The notes: generated from the sequence alone by a model not told the origin. A stretch of 64,000 nucleotides of DNA from Gibbula magus (GCA_936450465.1 OW388294.1:70714075-70778074), one strand, 5' to 3'; counted from the stretch's first letter, positions 22,930 to 36,014 are shown. A program made the numbers and translations.

Positions 22930-25900
22930 GGTATGTGACATGCGGCAAGCTATAACGTTCAAAGCACGAGTCAGTACCATATAGGACACTTACAACTATC
23001 TAATCACTGTTATTCCTTTACCTCATAAAGAAAATAAAAAGCAACTAAACCATTTACCAATCTGCTTTGTTAGAACAATCAGAAAGGAAAACCATGCATA
23101 ATATTCTACAAGAAAGAATCTCTACAGAATGCATTGTATATGTTATTATATACATATTATTTATGATACCAATCCTGTGTCTATGTTAATTTGTCGGTCT
23201 CCGCTGTCGTGATATTTGTATATAAATTATTATATTTGTTATAGCTCTTGGTGACGATTTAGAGGAATAACATGAAATAATGAACAATGAATACCATTCA
23301 TGAGTTTCATAAATATGTGATTAAACGGGATGGAGTTTAGTAGTTTATCTATTACATGCTCTAAAGTATTAAACTTCACATAAATTTGAATTGACATATA
23401 ACGCCATCTCTCTGAACACCAATAATAGGTCAAGACTAAATCCTTTAATTAAACAGGTTCTATTTTTATTTGTGAAGCAAAGTGACATTTTTGGGTAAAT
23501 TGAATGTTTTTATTGTTTCATTTCACTTTTAGGTTTCCTCATGAGACAGTGTTAGGACATGTATGTGCTATGTAACTGTATAAATAAAAGTGATGGTTCT
23601 TGATTGTTGTTTCTCACCTGGCTTCAGCTTACACCTACACTTATTAATTGTTGTTATTAAATTGATACTGTAAATTGCAGACAAATGTCAGAACAAGGTG
23701 ATGAACGTCAAGTTGACTTCAGAGTAAATCAAATGACACCATCAATAAGGAAATAAGCTGAATCAATGAATATCAATGATTTCAGGGAGCCGGGAAATGA
23801 TGACATGTTCCACCCAACCACTTGCACCAATCTATCCCACCTGAAAAAAATACCTGTCCTTTTGTCAATGTTGTCAAGTTGGGTTAAGTCAAGATGAATA
23901 TTAATTCAGACTTCGAAATTGAAGTGATATGCTCTCTGCTGATATGATTAAATAATCACGTGACCGGTATACTTTCTCATAACCACCAAATTGACAGTTG
24001 AAAAGGTAACCTCTACACTTCGAGAGTTACTCAAAATTACAATATTCACTAAACATGACTACTTTATCACTGCATCATTGCACACTATGACAGTATTTGT
24101 AGTTTGGTTAAATATTAGATTGATGCAGGTTGTTAGAACCATTAAATAAAAACGTAAATGATATTTCCCGTGAAATACATTTTGCATGTAACAACAATTA
24201 AGTAATGAGGTCCTTGCCAGTGGGTTATTTGTCATTGGAATAATGAACTACTTCAGCCTGCCCATACTCACGAGACAAGCATCCAATAAGCTGTCTTGTA
24301 TTTGATCAAATGTCGAAATATTAGGATATTGTGCTAAATGAAAAAGGTGATTCGAAGAGAGAAAACCAAATGTGAATTCTGTAGATGTACAGTATGATCG
24401 AGATGAAGAGGATCGTTGTTCTGTTTCCTGTGAAGCACATTTAGAGTGGCCTGCTTGAACACTAAGATGTCTGGTTTCTGACGAATTATCTAATATTAGG
24501 AGATTGGGCTAAAAAGGTGATTCAAAGAGTGAGACAAATAACAGACTATTTCTTTAGATGTACAGTATGCTTGAAATTATTTTAATTAGGAATGTTGCAC
24601 GTGTTTTCCTAACACATTTAGCTTGGCGTGCTTGGGTGATTACAGAACAAATTAAAATAACACTGCTTGAATACCCTGAACCTGAACATAGTTTAATCCT
24701 GTAGCTATTTAGATGTGCAGTGCTCGTAAATATTGGAAACTGATGATGAGGACGATAACTTTGTTGTGGCCCCATCGACGGAATTCACAAGTCCGTAACT
24801 GTTTTAGATTAATTTTTAAACATGAAGGAAAACCAACAATTGATTTAGAGTGAATTGGCTGAAATGAAAGGTCACGCGCTGTGTACTGCGATTGAGCATA
24901 TAAAAGTAAAAAAGTATTGATTTGTTTTCCTTTTAAACTTATGTGCTTTCTCAGAGTTTACAAATAAGGTTTGTTGTTCAAATATGCAAATTAGAGTCCA
25001 GAGAGTAGAAACCCGCAAATTAAAATCTGTTTCAGCTACGTTTCAGCTACAGCTAAGTTTTGTTGCTATTAATGATTTAATAGAAATGACCTTCTGTCAT
25101 AAACTTTCGATTATGGTCAGTTCGACAAATGATATGACATTACTGGGAAAAGATCATAAAGGTCATTGGTTACAGTTTGATAAAAAAAACAATTGTAGAT
25201 TATTTCTCTAGATTAGTTCTTATATGAGTTCTTCAGGTTCTCTCTGGAACTGGTTTCACTCCTCATGTCAGATATGAACCTAGCCTAATTAGAATATTTT
25301 AAAACAAAACAATTCAATAATGCTAATTTGTGGTCAATATCATAATAAATAATAATAAAATGATGTTAGAACAATGGATAATCCCATTTCATATACAAGT
25401 ATACTGTCCTATGTTTCGATTAGTGTGGCAATTTCCATCTTCAACTCATATGAACTGACTGTTTGAAGAACAGGTGGTAATAGGTATAAGAAACAGTTTG
25501 ACGAGGCAATGAACGTGAACGTGTTGATTGTTTCTGAATGTTAAATAGAGGATATTCTAAAGGTTTGTAGTGCATGTCATTATATGAGGCTGCAAATAAA
25601 GACCCTTGAATTATTAACTATGAACGTTTTCATATATCTATCTGAAGACATTGATTACAATTCTTCTAATTAACAGTTTGATTTCAAGTACAATGTGCTA
25701 TGGAAACAGTAAATATTTTCATTGGCATTAGGGTAAATATGTACACGTTCACACAGACCTGAGAAATTAAAATTTTGCAAATGCATTTGCCAATGTATGA
25801 TATTGAATGATGGCAAATCGAATATCCACTGACTATTTTGATGTCACGCCATGTTTAAGTTTATTCAACGTCGCATACGTCCTACATTAGAATATTCGGA

Positions 25901-26700
25901 CTTAGATATATAACATTATTATAATCCTACCAGTGTTCCCATGTGGGAACATGTGCTCTAAAACCTAAAAATAAATATCACATTTTGAAAACAATATTTA
26001 ATTTTGACAGTCTTAATGTTGACATAATTACCCACAACTTGGTCATACCAGTTTGTAACACCTTTTTTGTAGAATGACGATGCCCCAAAAATTGGTAACA
26101 ATAAGTCTTTTAAACGAGACATATAGCGGTTTATTTATTAGATTTGAAATTTTATGAAAATTAATTTGTTAATATTTTGACCCTGCTATAATATTTTTAA
26201 AAATAATTTCGTTTTAAAAGTAAAACAAAGAAAATAAATGAATGGTTAAAGTTGATTGCTCCCACGAGGAAAAATGGGATGAAGATCACAAAAAATACCA
26301 AAATGGGTAAAAATTTGATTAAAAGAATAAAACATGACAAAATTTCGGTCTAATGATTTATTTCAAGGTTATTTGGGTTAGTAGGGGTTGCTTCTTGGTT
26401 CCTTGATGGCTTTCACTTTTTTCCACCTTGTGGGCTACACTGGTAACATGACTCCAGTTTCTGGAACTTCGATGCAGCACTTTCTGCCAATATTATGTGC
26501 CGACCCTAAAGGAAAAGAATATTAGTACAGATATTTTCATTGTATTGAATCTAAATGATTGAATTAACATTCTGTTATTGTTTTTGTATATAAAATGCAA
26601 AATGTTTACAGTTGACATGACATGTTCTGGTTGTCATAGCGTCCAGTATCATTGCTAAGGGATAGGTCTCTCACAACACCTCTGGGTAGAAGAGGGTTAG
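22930..26700. other. Gene-free stretch with duplicated lectin-flanking sequence
   Basis: No supported gene. 24380-24460 and 24550-24670 are two copies of a segment also found at 36660-36780 (TAGATGTACAGTATG...CACATTTAGC). 25565-25840 matches 37475-37745 over about 270 bp (e.g. ACAATGTGCTATGGAAACAG). These mark an old duplication of the region upstream of lectin genes. A short palindrome GTTCCCATGTGGGAAC lies at about 25934. Confidence 0.6.
23268..23365. mobile_element. Half copy of a foldback element
   Basis: The stretch ATACCATTCATGAGTTTCATAAATATGTGATTAAACGGGATGGAGTTTAGTA matches the right arm of the complete foldback at 26731-26870; the left arm and loop are missing. Confidence 0.6.
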
Positions 26701-26730
26701 ACCAAGTGCGGCCAACAACAGACATAGAGA

Positions 26731-26870
26731 ATACTAAACGACGTCCCGTGTAATAACATATTTATGAAACGAGTGGATTGTTTTGGTATCTAACGAGCGA
26801 AAGCGAGTTAGATAGCAATACCATCCACGAGTTTCATAAATATATTATTAAACGGGACGGAGTTTAGTAT
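26731..26870. mobile_element. Foldback element with about 68-bp arms and a GCGAAAGC loop
   Basis: ATACTAAACGACGTCCCG at the left pairs with CGGGACGGAGTTTAGTAT at the right. The arms remain complementary inward through CATATTTATGAAACGAGTGG and TATCTAAC up to a central GAGCGAAAGCGAG. No coding capacity. GCGAAAGC is known to form an unusually stable DNA mini-hairpin. Confidence 0.8.
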
Positions 26871-29765
26871 TTTATTTATTACACGCTCTACATTAATGAA
26901 ATATGTAATTAAAGTTCACTCTTCATTCATGTAGATGTGCGTAGGGATACATCTCTTACCATGGACGCATAACGCCACCAAAAATAGACCAAGCAAATAT
27001 CCGTTTATAACAGTTTCATTTTTGAACAATACAATTTCAATACACTCATTACATTGTCTTTATGTTGAAACTATAAGAAGCGCAAATTGGCGAGTAAACA
27101 AAGACATCGTATTAATCTCACTAGAACTTATGAATAATGTCAGGTGATTGTGACGTCATCGGAATGCGATTGTTTTCAAGCGCGATTCATTTAGGCTAGT
27201 TACAGCTGTACGTAACTGCAGTTGCTTTGTCAAACACCCCGATGACAATGATACTGGGGAGTAAAGTTACATACAGTTCAGCAGGTAGTTTTATCTAGCG
27301 AAATTGTGGGGATCATTGTTCTTGTTGCCGATGAAGTTAACATTGACGGCACAAATTGCAACAGAAGCGCCGAAAATGGAGTTCCGACATGTTAGCAAAC
27401 GTTTAAATATTATATCAACATTGACAGTTACATTGAAGCATATTTTATTCATATATCTTGGTATGGTATATTCTGTAACAACAGAGAGACATGAACAATA
27501 CCGCCACAACGTGGAAAACTGACGTGTCGACACGAAGCTATTTGTTTATATTCTAAACAATCAAACCCATTCCGCAAAAAAGGAGAAGAATTGTGAATTT
27601 AGAATCTAGACTACATTTATAAACTAAGGCTACGTCAAGTTGCATGACAAAGCCATGCAAATTGCGGTCAAATCGCGAGAGCGCTAACGAGATTACATGT
27701 CAAGGGAACTAATTCTGAATCAAGTGACACTGATTGACAGTAAATTGTGATAGAAGCGTCCGTACAATATAATCATAAAACCTTATGTGATAAACCGTGT
27801 AGGTAGAAATCCAGTGCTATCCCAAAAGCCATCTGACTACTTGAAATTAGTCCCGACTACGATCGCATTCGCGTGCAATGTTTCACAACAGTGTTGAATA
27901 ACATTTCAATGTTTCACAATAGTAGTATCTTCAACGAGAGTGTAGTAAAAGAAAATACTATATGAGGCATATCGAAAACAGACGCATGATTAATACAAGT
28001 GTAATTTTTTTATTTTGAAATACAGTGCTCCAGATACATGTTAGACCTATTGGGTATTTATCCCTTGTTTTTGTTATCACTGAGTAAATTCGATTTTGAT
28101 TGCGTATTCAGTAAAATGGTACTCCTTCGATTTCTGACGATTGGGTATTTTATTAAAAAAAATGGGATTACACTTCACTCAAGATTGTATATGATTAGGT
28201 TATTCTTACTATTGAAAATATATCTTACATGTATTGAAGATGTTGAAGGCAATTAATGTACTTCTTCAATTTTTTCAATATTTTTTGTCATGTCATTTTG
28301 AAAGAGTAAATGAAATAATTGTATCTGTTGTCATTTCACAGAATAACTAGTCATCAAGACTTATTTTCATTCTTTCACGTTTGCGTGACAATTTGATGAA
28401 ACAATTTTCTAAAATTAAATAATGTTGTTTTCTTAGATTGTAACAACTTGTTAAAGAAAGAAAGATTTATGACCACCAACTGACAGTGCCATTTTGATAA
28501 CTTACATGTCGATAGTAAAACAACTAACATTATTGAGGAGGCTTCGTTTTATACAAACACATACTGTTGTAGAGTTTTATGAAATTCATTGTACAGATTC
28601 CCCATAATCTAAAACAACAGAGGCATTTGTTGTATAGGCGTTCTATACAACAGGCATTGGTTTATACATGCCGAACACTGATGTAGAGCTTTGATATCAA
28701 ATCGTGGTAAGTTTATGTTCAAATACGCTGATGTTTCCAAACTATTGCGTACATTACGATATACATTATGATTGTATTGAGTTTTAAAGAAAATGCCTGC
28801 GTATCTGTACTCCCAGTGTTTTCCTTAAATACGTTTTTAACAAATTAAGTGCGTAAAATACGCAGATACGCAGCTTATCTGGTTCACTGGAAATATATAT
28901 CAAGAACCCTGTACAGGTTTTAGTATACATCTTTTGTGATTCTGGTTCTGGTTCTGTGTGAATCAGGGGATGATAAAGCAAGACACAAATTGTGCAATCT
29001 ATTTATTTGAAAATAGTTTGCCTGATGTTTGCATGTTTATGTCCAAATATCATAAATAGTACGAATAAAATATATGATTAGAATAGTCAAATCATTTACT
29101 TACCCATTTTTGTGGAATGCTGAGCGCAAAGTGTCCATTTCTCCTTTAAACGAATAATATAGATGCAAGTATGATATTTCTTTTAATATAGACGATGTAA
29201 AACTTATCGTTTTTAATCATTTAGACATGTAAGGCAGAGTATACATTATACACATTAACCCTCAGACGTAAACATATTGATTAACTCAAATGTTGATGAA
29301 ATACATGGTTGAACTATACTTTGATGGGAAACTTGATAATGTTTGAACTTTGTTATGATGCTCACTTATAAATTCAACATGCATCGAATTGCCTATGCAT
29401 ACAGTCGATCCAAACTTTAATTATAGAAAGACATTGATAAAAAGCATAAGCATGTAAAACACACAGACATTTATAATAGTACTCTTATAATTATATTCGG
29501 TTCAGTAAGACTCCCACCTGTCTTCGCCCAAACGCAGGGAGCGTATAGCAGGCACACTAGTTGAGATTTTCGGCTCGCCACGGTGTGGTGATAATTAATC
29601 TTGGGTCGTGTAAATTAGCGTCATAGTGTACCTTTAAGCAGTCACACTCTCACAAATATCCAGCCAGCTATCGATGTTGCCGAAGCTGATGGCGGGTTTG
29701 TTGTATGAAATGTTGTACTTCCTCGAAATTCTGATTATAGTCATCAGAATAGCGATTTGGAGTGC
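26871..29765. other. Gene-free stretch
   Basis: No supported exon. Overlapping frames on both strands at 27291-27533 cover the same CpG-poorer DNA and have no splice context. Other short frames (28038-28256, 28784-28981) are low in complexity. Confidence 0.45.
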
Positions 29766-29767
29766 AA

Positions 29768-29875
29768 GGCCTCTTTTCACAAGGTACTAAGGTGACTTGT
29801 AGGTCACTATGATAATATTAGTGCAACGTTACAGCATGAGAGTTAATCTTAGTTGCTTTCACAAGAAAATACAAC
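29768..29875. mobile_element. Second, decayed copy of the short GGCC-ended MITE
   Basis: GGCCTCTTTTCACAAGGTAC, GTCACTATGATAATATTAGTGCAACGTTA and GAGAGTTAATCTTAGTTGCT follow the order and spacing of the 116-bp MITE at 43794-43909. The right terminus is eroded (CTTTCACAAGAAAA). Confidence 0.65.
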
Positions 29876-30412
29876 ATCAGTGTTGACGTTGTTCTTGATC
29901 ATTTTGGCGATCATGATGCTGAGGGAACCGATTTAGGGAAGAGGCAGAGGACACGGCACTGCAAGCAAGGAGTACACTTGAGAAACGTTATAGCCTATCA
30001 ACAAAAGGATCAAGGAACATCAAGTGTCTGTGGACAAACTTCACCAAAAATCCGCCCTGAGCACACTCCATAGAACAAGGATCACAACATCACGGAAAGA
30101 AGAAGAAACGAATGCCAATCGAAAGGGACAACCTGCAGTAAACCACGATCAAGGCATCTGCCTACCATGTGCTTTGGACTCACTCATCTAGAACATCTAT
30201 CCCTTGTAGCAGGTAAATCTGAGGAGCACCCAAAACAATTGAGGAACAGCCACCCAACCATCCATTCATTCCTGTCGCAGCTTATCCGAGAGGCCGCTAA
30301 CAATTAACACGTTGCAGCATAATCACCTTCCAACCACTTCAAAACCGTGGATCTCAAGAATTGGCCTCTCCTTCTACCCTCATTCACCATGGCGTATACA
30401 TGTACTTTGCCA
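29876..30412. other. Higher-GC stretch of unknown origin
   Basis: About 500 bp is richer in G+C than its surroundings and reads as complex sequence (AGAGGCAGAGGACACGGCAC, CCTGTCGCAGCTTATCCGAG), but no frame stays open. It may be a decayed coding fragment of a gene or element; I cannot name one. Confidence 0.35.
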
Positions 30413-30820
30413 AATCACCAAATTTGGCATACAGCTTCCCCATATCATGTAGATGTGCCTTGTGGGGGTTTCAGTTAAAAAATGTTTTTCGTTGGTAACA
30501 ATTTGGACTTTGTCTATTTGAAGGGTAGGATTTGTTTCCGGAGCAAATCTTTAATACTCCAAGGCCTACCCTCACCACATTTGTTATACTGCCACCAAAT
30601 ACCATGTATATGTGCCTTTTGGGAGTTTCAGGTTTAAAAAATATTATATGTTTTTCCATGGTAACAATTTGAACTTTGTCTTTTTAAAGGGTAGGGTTTG
30701 TTTCCGGAGCTGATCTCTAAAAATACTTGAGCAATCCTAACCAAATTGGATATACTGCCTCCTAATATCATTTAGATGTGCCGTTTTCTGTTTACATGCA
30801 TGGCAACATGTTGTACATTT
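30413..30820. repeat. Tandem repeat, unit about 175 bp, two and a half copies
   Basis: Each unit runs through ATGTAGATGTGCC, GGGnGTTTCAG, GGTAACAATTTG, ACTTTGTC, GGGTAGG and TTTGTTTCCGGAGC; starts lie near 30450, 30605 and 30770, the last truncated. No coding frame is conserved between units. Confidence 0.8.
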
Positions 30821-31479
30821 GTCTCTTAGAAAGGTAATAAGTTTAAGTTGAAGTGAATTGGGAGGAGGATATATCTGTTTTTAAAAGCATTTCGGGCATT
30901 TTAGACAATATGCGAATAACATTTTGACACCATGTATCATTATGCATCATCAATGAGACTCGTATGTGCATTTCCAGTTGTGAATTGCTACATGTATGTT
31001 TGCATACATTTTGACCAAATAAAAGTTCGTATTTCAAGTATTATTCAATTTTATGTATTTTTACGATTACTGTCCCAAAGTTCACACATGGGAACATACC
31101 AACATCTCAAAAACTATGAGTCGTATCAGTAAAAATATTTTGAATTTGCCTTTTCTACAACATTATGGGGCTCTATTATGAAGAGTAAACCATTCTGACA
31201 ATGGGATCTAGTTGTTGGATAATTAAGGTTAATGTACTTCCAGTAAGAGCAAGTGAGTGTTATGTACGTCGGTTTTCCTTAGATTCTCGAGTTTTTCCTT
31301 CTCCATTTGTTACCAAAGATTAGCATTGATGTATTTAAGAGAAAATGCTACAGTCGTTCAAACATAAGTTAAACAGTTTTCCTTACTGACACTTGCAGTT
31401 CTCTTAGATCACACACAACTTATTATTATTCTCCTTCTGAAAAAACCTACTATCGTATCAATAAAAACAGAAATACATA

Positions 31480-31930
31480 AATGACTTGATGGTGCAGTGT
31501 TTATTTATGTCATTAAAATATCAACTATATACACATATATTAGTACTCTGTGGAGGTTTTAATCAAATATAAATTTAGTAAAATGCCAGCTTCATCAATG
31601 TTTCTATTCTATTTACATTCACAATTGAGTAAATAATTGCAATGGACGAAGAAATACTGTGTGTAACATTGATATTTACATCAATTTAAATTTATGGTTG
31701 TACACTAAACAATATATTGTTCATTTACCATTGTTATGAAACGAGTGAATAAAGTAGCAAATAATATTAACGAGTTAAATTGACAATGATATTACACGGG
31801 ATAGTTAAATATATCGTGACTCACCAACATAAATCCAACAATAAGTGCTTTGAAAGTGTTATTTTCGTGATTCTGACTAAGTTCACTACGACTTTAAAAG
31901 TTGGTACTACGACTTTAGATGATGGTACTG
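31480..31930. repeat. Lectin 3'-flank repeat, copy 1
   Basis: This stretch downstream of the intact lectin gene shares words in the same order (AAAATGCCAGCTTCATCAATG, TAACATTG..ATTTACATCAATTTAAATTTA, TTACCAT...TATGAAA) with 38010-38440 and 58860-59110. It therefore belongs to the duplicated lectin unit. Confidence 0.7.
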
Positions 31931-32315
31931 CCATAATGACGTGGCATTAAATACTGAGCTGAAGTCTACAAACAATATCCGTACATATGATATAAGGAAT
32001 TGGATACATTTGTTTGCAATATAGCTCTGTCAAAAGAAGGAATGGCTGTGTTTACCTTAAACACCAACCGTTGGTCGGAGTTAAAATAATTGTTCATTAT
32101 TCTAAGGTAAAAACTGAAGTGACATCAATATATGACTTAGTGTGGGAAACAAGAATAAACACACTAAAGTTTATGTCATTCAGAATAAGCCAATGTGCTT
32201 TTGCACAGTGTTGACTGAAGCGAAACTTTTCTGAAAGTATAGCAGGTATTGCAAACACATGCGATTGAACCTTTCTCACGTTCGGTATTCCAAAGGCATA
32301 CTTTCTTCTTACAGC

Positions 32316-33906
32316 TTAATTCTCAATAATTTCACAGATGGATTTAACCTTGTATGTACAATCGACGTCATGTGCCTTTCTATTTACTACAAACAAACAA
32401 TTTTCATATGACATTTCACTAGGTTCACTGTCATCAAACCAGTCCTGAGTCATCAGGGTCCCGTCACTCCAGATCCATGTACCTTCTGTGTCGACATCAG
32501 AGGCGCCAAGAAAATAGCGATCGGTAGAACCTTTAATAGGATAAATCCATAAACCACATGGTGCATGTGTCTGTGTGACAGAAGGTGTATTTGCACATTA
32601 CATGTACGATCCTGGGTTGCTTAGACTGACCTGGTTTGATGAACTGTTTACGCTTGCGTGACCACGTTTTAAAGGAAATGAGTTAAAGAGAAAGGACGAG
32701 ACCATTTTGGTAAATGTTAAAGCAGTGATCTTATTCGTTGATGTTTCATTTAAAATAATGTGTATACATAACAACCTTTATACTAAACATAATAAACACA
32801 ATGCATTGAGGTGAATTGCTGTCATTGCTCCTAACAATGAATGCCGTATAATATAATACTTGCCCATGTTGTTCACAGCCAAGAAGACAGCTGCGCGTTT
32901 TTCCTCACTGTTGAGTACCGCCAGTCTTCCGCCGACATTGTTGCAAATCACAGCAGCTTCATTCCAGGAGTTTGCAGAGTCAGTCCACCTTAGACAAAGA
33001 CCAGTCCCTCTGAAGACATGGAAACCATCTTCCAAGGGGCACCATGCTGAAATAAATAGTGTAAATTGATGTAAATAGTTTGTAGCAATATAAACAGTTT
33101 TAAGCATCTCAATTAATTTTTTTCAAACAAAATAGATCGTATGTTAGAATTATTTAATATATAAATCTCTGCTAATGTTTGACAATATATTTCGGAGTAC
33201 CTTTCCTGATTGAAAAGTATCTTTGACCTTCTAGCCGTGTTGCAAAAGGTGAAGCTTCTCTTAACATCAAATCTCCAAGAAGCTGACAGACGTTCGTGTT
33301 GACGTTAAAGCCGAAGGCGGAACATGTATTGCACTTTGCACAGTGGGTAGCACATTCCCCAGGCCTGGATACATTTGACAGGAGCTCCAGAGTATTCTCC
33401 AGAAAAGCTTCACGATCCAGGAAATCTGTTTCAACCTCGAAACGTACTATGTCAGATGACCTAAAATAATATTTAATGTTTGTTTTTGAAATCAGTAAAT
33501 GACCTTTCAGCACATTTCAGTCTTTAGATTCCTTACTTTACAGAGCTATATTGCGTCTGCCTCAAAGTAACTTCTTTTGTAGAAACCTTGGTGACGGATG
33601 ATATCGGAAATAGACAATAATAGTTTGATCTCAATGTACATTTTGTAGCAAATAAGATTTAAATAATTATGATTATCATTGAAATCACTTTAATCATCAG
33701 TATATCACAGTATCATCACAACTCAATATACTTACATATAGTTTTAAAAATTAAACATTGAAACATTAAGACGTAACGTTTTTGAATTTACAGGAAAAGC
33801 ATGGTAAAAGGAATTGTAAATGCAGCATTGTGACTTTATGAACAAGTCGTATAATAATATATACTCACACAGTAGTGATGGTTAGGACAAGAATTCCCAG
33901 TCTCAT
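32316..33906 (-). CDS. Secreted PAN/apple plus C-type lectin domain protein, intact
   Basis: Four exons: 33869-33906, 33201-33460, 32864-33046, 32316-32530, joining in frame to 231 codons. ATG at 33906 starts a hydrophobic signal peptide (MRLGILVLTITTVSS). Residues of about 16-100 form a PAN/apple domain with cysteines in ECATHCAKCNTC and VCQLLGD. Residues of about 101-231 form a C-type lectin domain: AWCPLEDGFHVFRGTGLC, ICNNVGGRLAVLN, GTWIWSDGTLM and a final CEIIEN. The sugar-site EPN/QPD position reads EPS and the WND position DVDC, so calcium-dependent binding is uncertain. Exons 1 to 3 end in phases 2, 1 and 1. The third donor is GC (ATGG|GCAAGT). It is probably an extracellular recognition or mucus protein; function is inferred from domains only. 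Confidence 0.85.
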
Positions 33907-34138
33907 CTTCTTCGAACGAATCTAAACATCAACTGGAAATATGTCTCCAACTAGAGTTGATCGATACAAGCATAGCCAGCCTGTAAATGTTATGAATAGT
34001 TGCTACAATCCACAATTATGGTTTTCAAAAAACTCATTTTCGTTACTCATTATCTCAAATCTTTCATGCGAAACCGATACATTCAGTACAGTTACAAATT
34101 AAGTTCCAGTGTTTCGTGATTAATTTATAGTAAAGTCA

Positions 34139-34258
34139 GTCTCATTAGATACGAATTACATGAAACAAGTGTCCTTCCAACCGTATCTGAATGAGCGAAA
34201 GCTTGGTCAGATACCATAGGAAGGTCACAAGTTTCTTATAATTCGTATATAATGAGAC
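34139..34258. mobile_element. Foldback element, second complete copy
   Basis: GTCTCATTAGATACGAATTA pairs with TAATTCGTATATAATGAGAC, continuing through GAAACAAGTGTCCTTCC and GGAAGGTCACAAGTTTC to a central GAGCGAAAGCTTGG. It lies about 230 bp upstream of the start codon of the intact lectin gene. Arm sequence differs from the 26731 copy, but the loop word GCGAAAGC is kept. Confidence 0.75.
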
Positions 34259-35363
34259 CGAATGTGGTATTGTATTTATCACACACCATTTTCATACACA
34301 TATTCATCAGACAGCTTAATTGCATGACTTAAATGGATAAGGGAAAGAATTCTAAAATACCAAAACCAGTTTCAATGAACGAGTAAGTAATAATTGTTGT
34401 AAACTGACCTGGTTGCTTATTTCAACCTCCTACTGCATATACCCACGAAGGAATAACGAAGTTCATGAGATTCAGTTGAATAAATAAAAGATGGACTGTA
34501 AAATGTCCCCCAAAAAATATTCAAATGACCTGTATTTGTTATGTTACGTTGTGCAAGATATTGTTTTCAATGTAAACCCTCAACTTAATGTTAACTTGCT
34601 CGCCTCGCAGTCGGTCGACTTGCAAAGCTGAAAATGCTGAAATGGTTGCTGTTGCTGTTTTGAAAGCATTCGGAACAGATAGTTGTTTGGAGTTATCTGC
34701 CCCTGCCCCGAAAGCTTTTGTTGGCGTCTTCTTTCTTCAGATGAACAATATGCTTGCAATTTGTTAAAATAAAGGAATCTTAAACGTGTTTCCTGTTGAT
34801 ATTGTAAGACTGATACCCAAAACATTAAAAAGATACATTTATGCCACTTCTTAGTTTTGTGTGCTATGCTGCAGCTATAAACGGTTGATTTTTGAAAGCA
34901 AGAACCAAGGTTAGACAATGTTCAGTGGGACAAAGGAGAACGATTATGTCCTTGTTAGGAAACTAACATACAGGTTCTGAAATGCATATAAGAAGAAAAG
35001 GTAATCTCATTAAATGTCACCATCATAGTACTATATTTACTTGATGACAGTAGATATTGCAAATATGAACCTAGCCTTATATTCAGTCCATGGAATATAA
35101 AAAAACGTAAACTGTATTAACAGATCTTAGTTAATAGACATGGGGCAATACTAAACTAAACCTTGCTCAAAATGTTCGAAGCCATAACATGATGAGGGTC
35201 TTAAATGTATTCAAATCTCTTACTTAATAGACATGGAGCTAGACTAAACTAAACCTTGTCAACATTCTCGAACATTTTATTTTTGGATCTGACCTATTTC
35301 CGGTATGTTATCATCATGCATGAACTACGTGTTTTGAAAATTTTAATAAAAGTAAACCATTGC

Positions 35364-35999
35364 TGGATCTCCAAGAAGCTGACAGATGTTCACGTTGACG
35401 TTGAAGCCAAAGGCGGAACACGTATTGCACTTTGCACAGTGGTTAGCTCATTCCCCAGGCCTGGATACATAGGACAGGAACTCGAGAGTATTCTCAAGAA
35501 AAGCTTCACGATTCAGGAAATCTGTTTCAAACTCGAAACTGACTATGTCAAATGACCTAAAAATAACGTTTAAGAAGAATGTTTGTTTTTTAAATCAGTA
35601 AATATCATTTTTGGTTGTTTCAATCTTTAGAGCTATCTACAGAGCTGTGTGGCGTCCGCATCAAAGTAACTTCTTTTGTATTAATTATGATGTACATTTA
35701 TGTAAATTTTGTATGAATCCATTATAATCTTCAAAAACGGGACATAGAAAACCATTAGCTTGCGATCCACAATCTGAATTTTGCATCTAACAATATTTAA
35801 TTTGAGTTAATTATGATTAGACAATTCAATCGGGTTATAGATACATTTCAGTACGAAACATACATGCATGAAAGTGTCATTGTTTCCTGAATGCACATTT
35901 AAAAGCATGGAAAAGGAATTAGTTTTTAACTGTCAGAATTTTGAAATATGTTTACGCGTCTGTGGAATAATTAATACTCACAAGAATCCCCAGTCTCAT
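35364..35999 (-). pseudogene. Lectin pseudogene: truncated signal exon and PAN exon with nonsense codon
   Basis: Exon 1 (35982-35999) keeps MRLGIL and a GTGAGT donor but has lost about 20 bp of the signal peptide. Exon 2 (35364-35556) matches the PAN exon of the intact gene closely until it stops at GGAGATCC; the 3' part and both lectin-domain exons are missing. A Cys codon in the conserved ECAxHC motif has become TGA. Intron 1 is still alignable with that of the intact gene. It is a tandem-duplicate remnant. Confidence 0.8.
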
Positions 36000-36014
36000 C
36001 TTCTCTGAATGAAT

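Noticed and set aside
27291..27533. Overlapping open frames on both strands
   Set aside because: Opposite frames of similar length over the same DNA with no splice signals are best explained by chance.
34580..34918. 112-codon minus-strand open frame upstream of the lectin
   Set aside because: Composition is glutamine/leucine biased with no domain or splice support; part of it covers a motif also found near 18900, suggesting promoter-type DNA.
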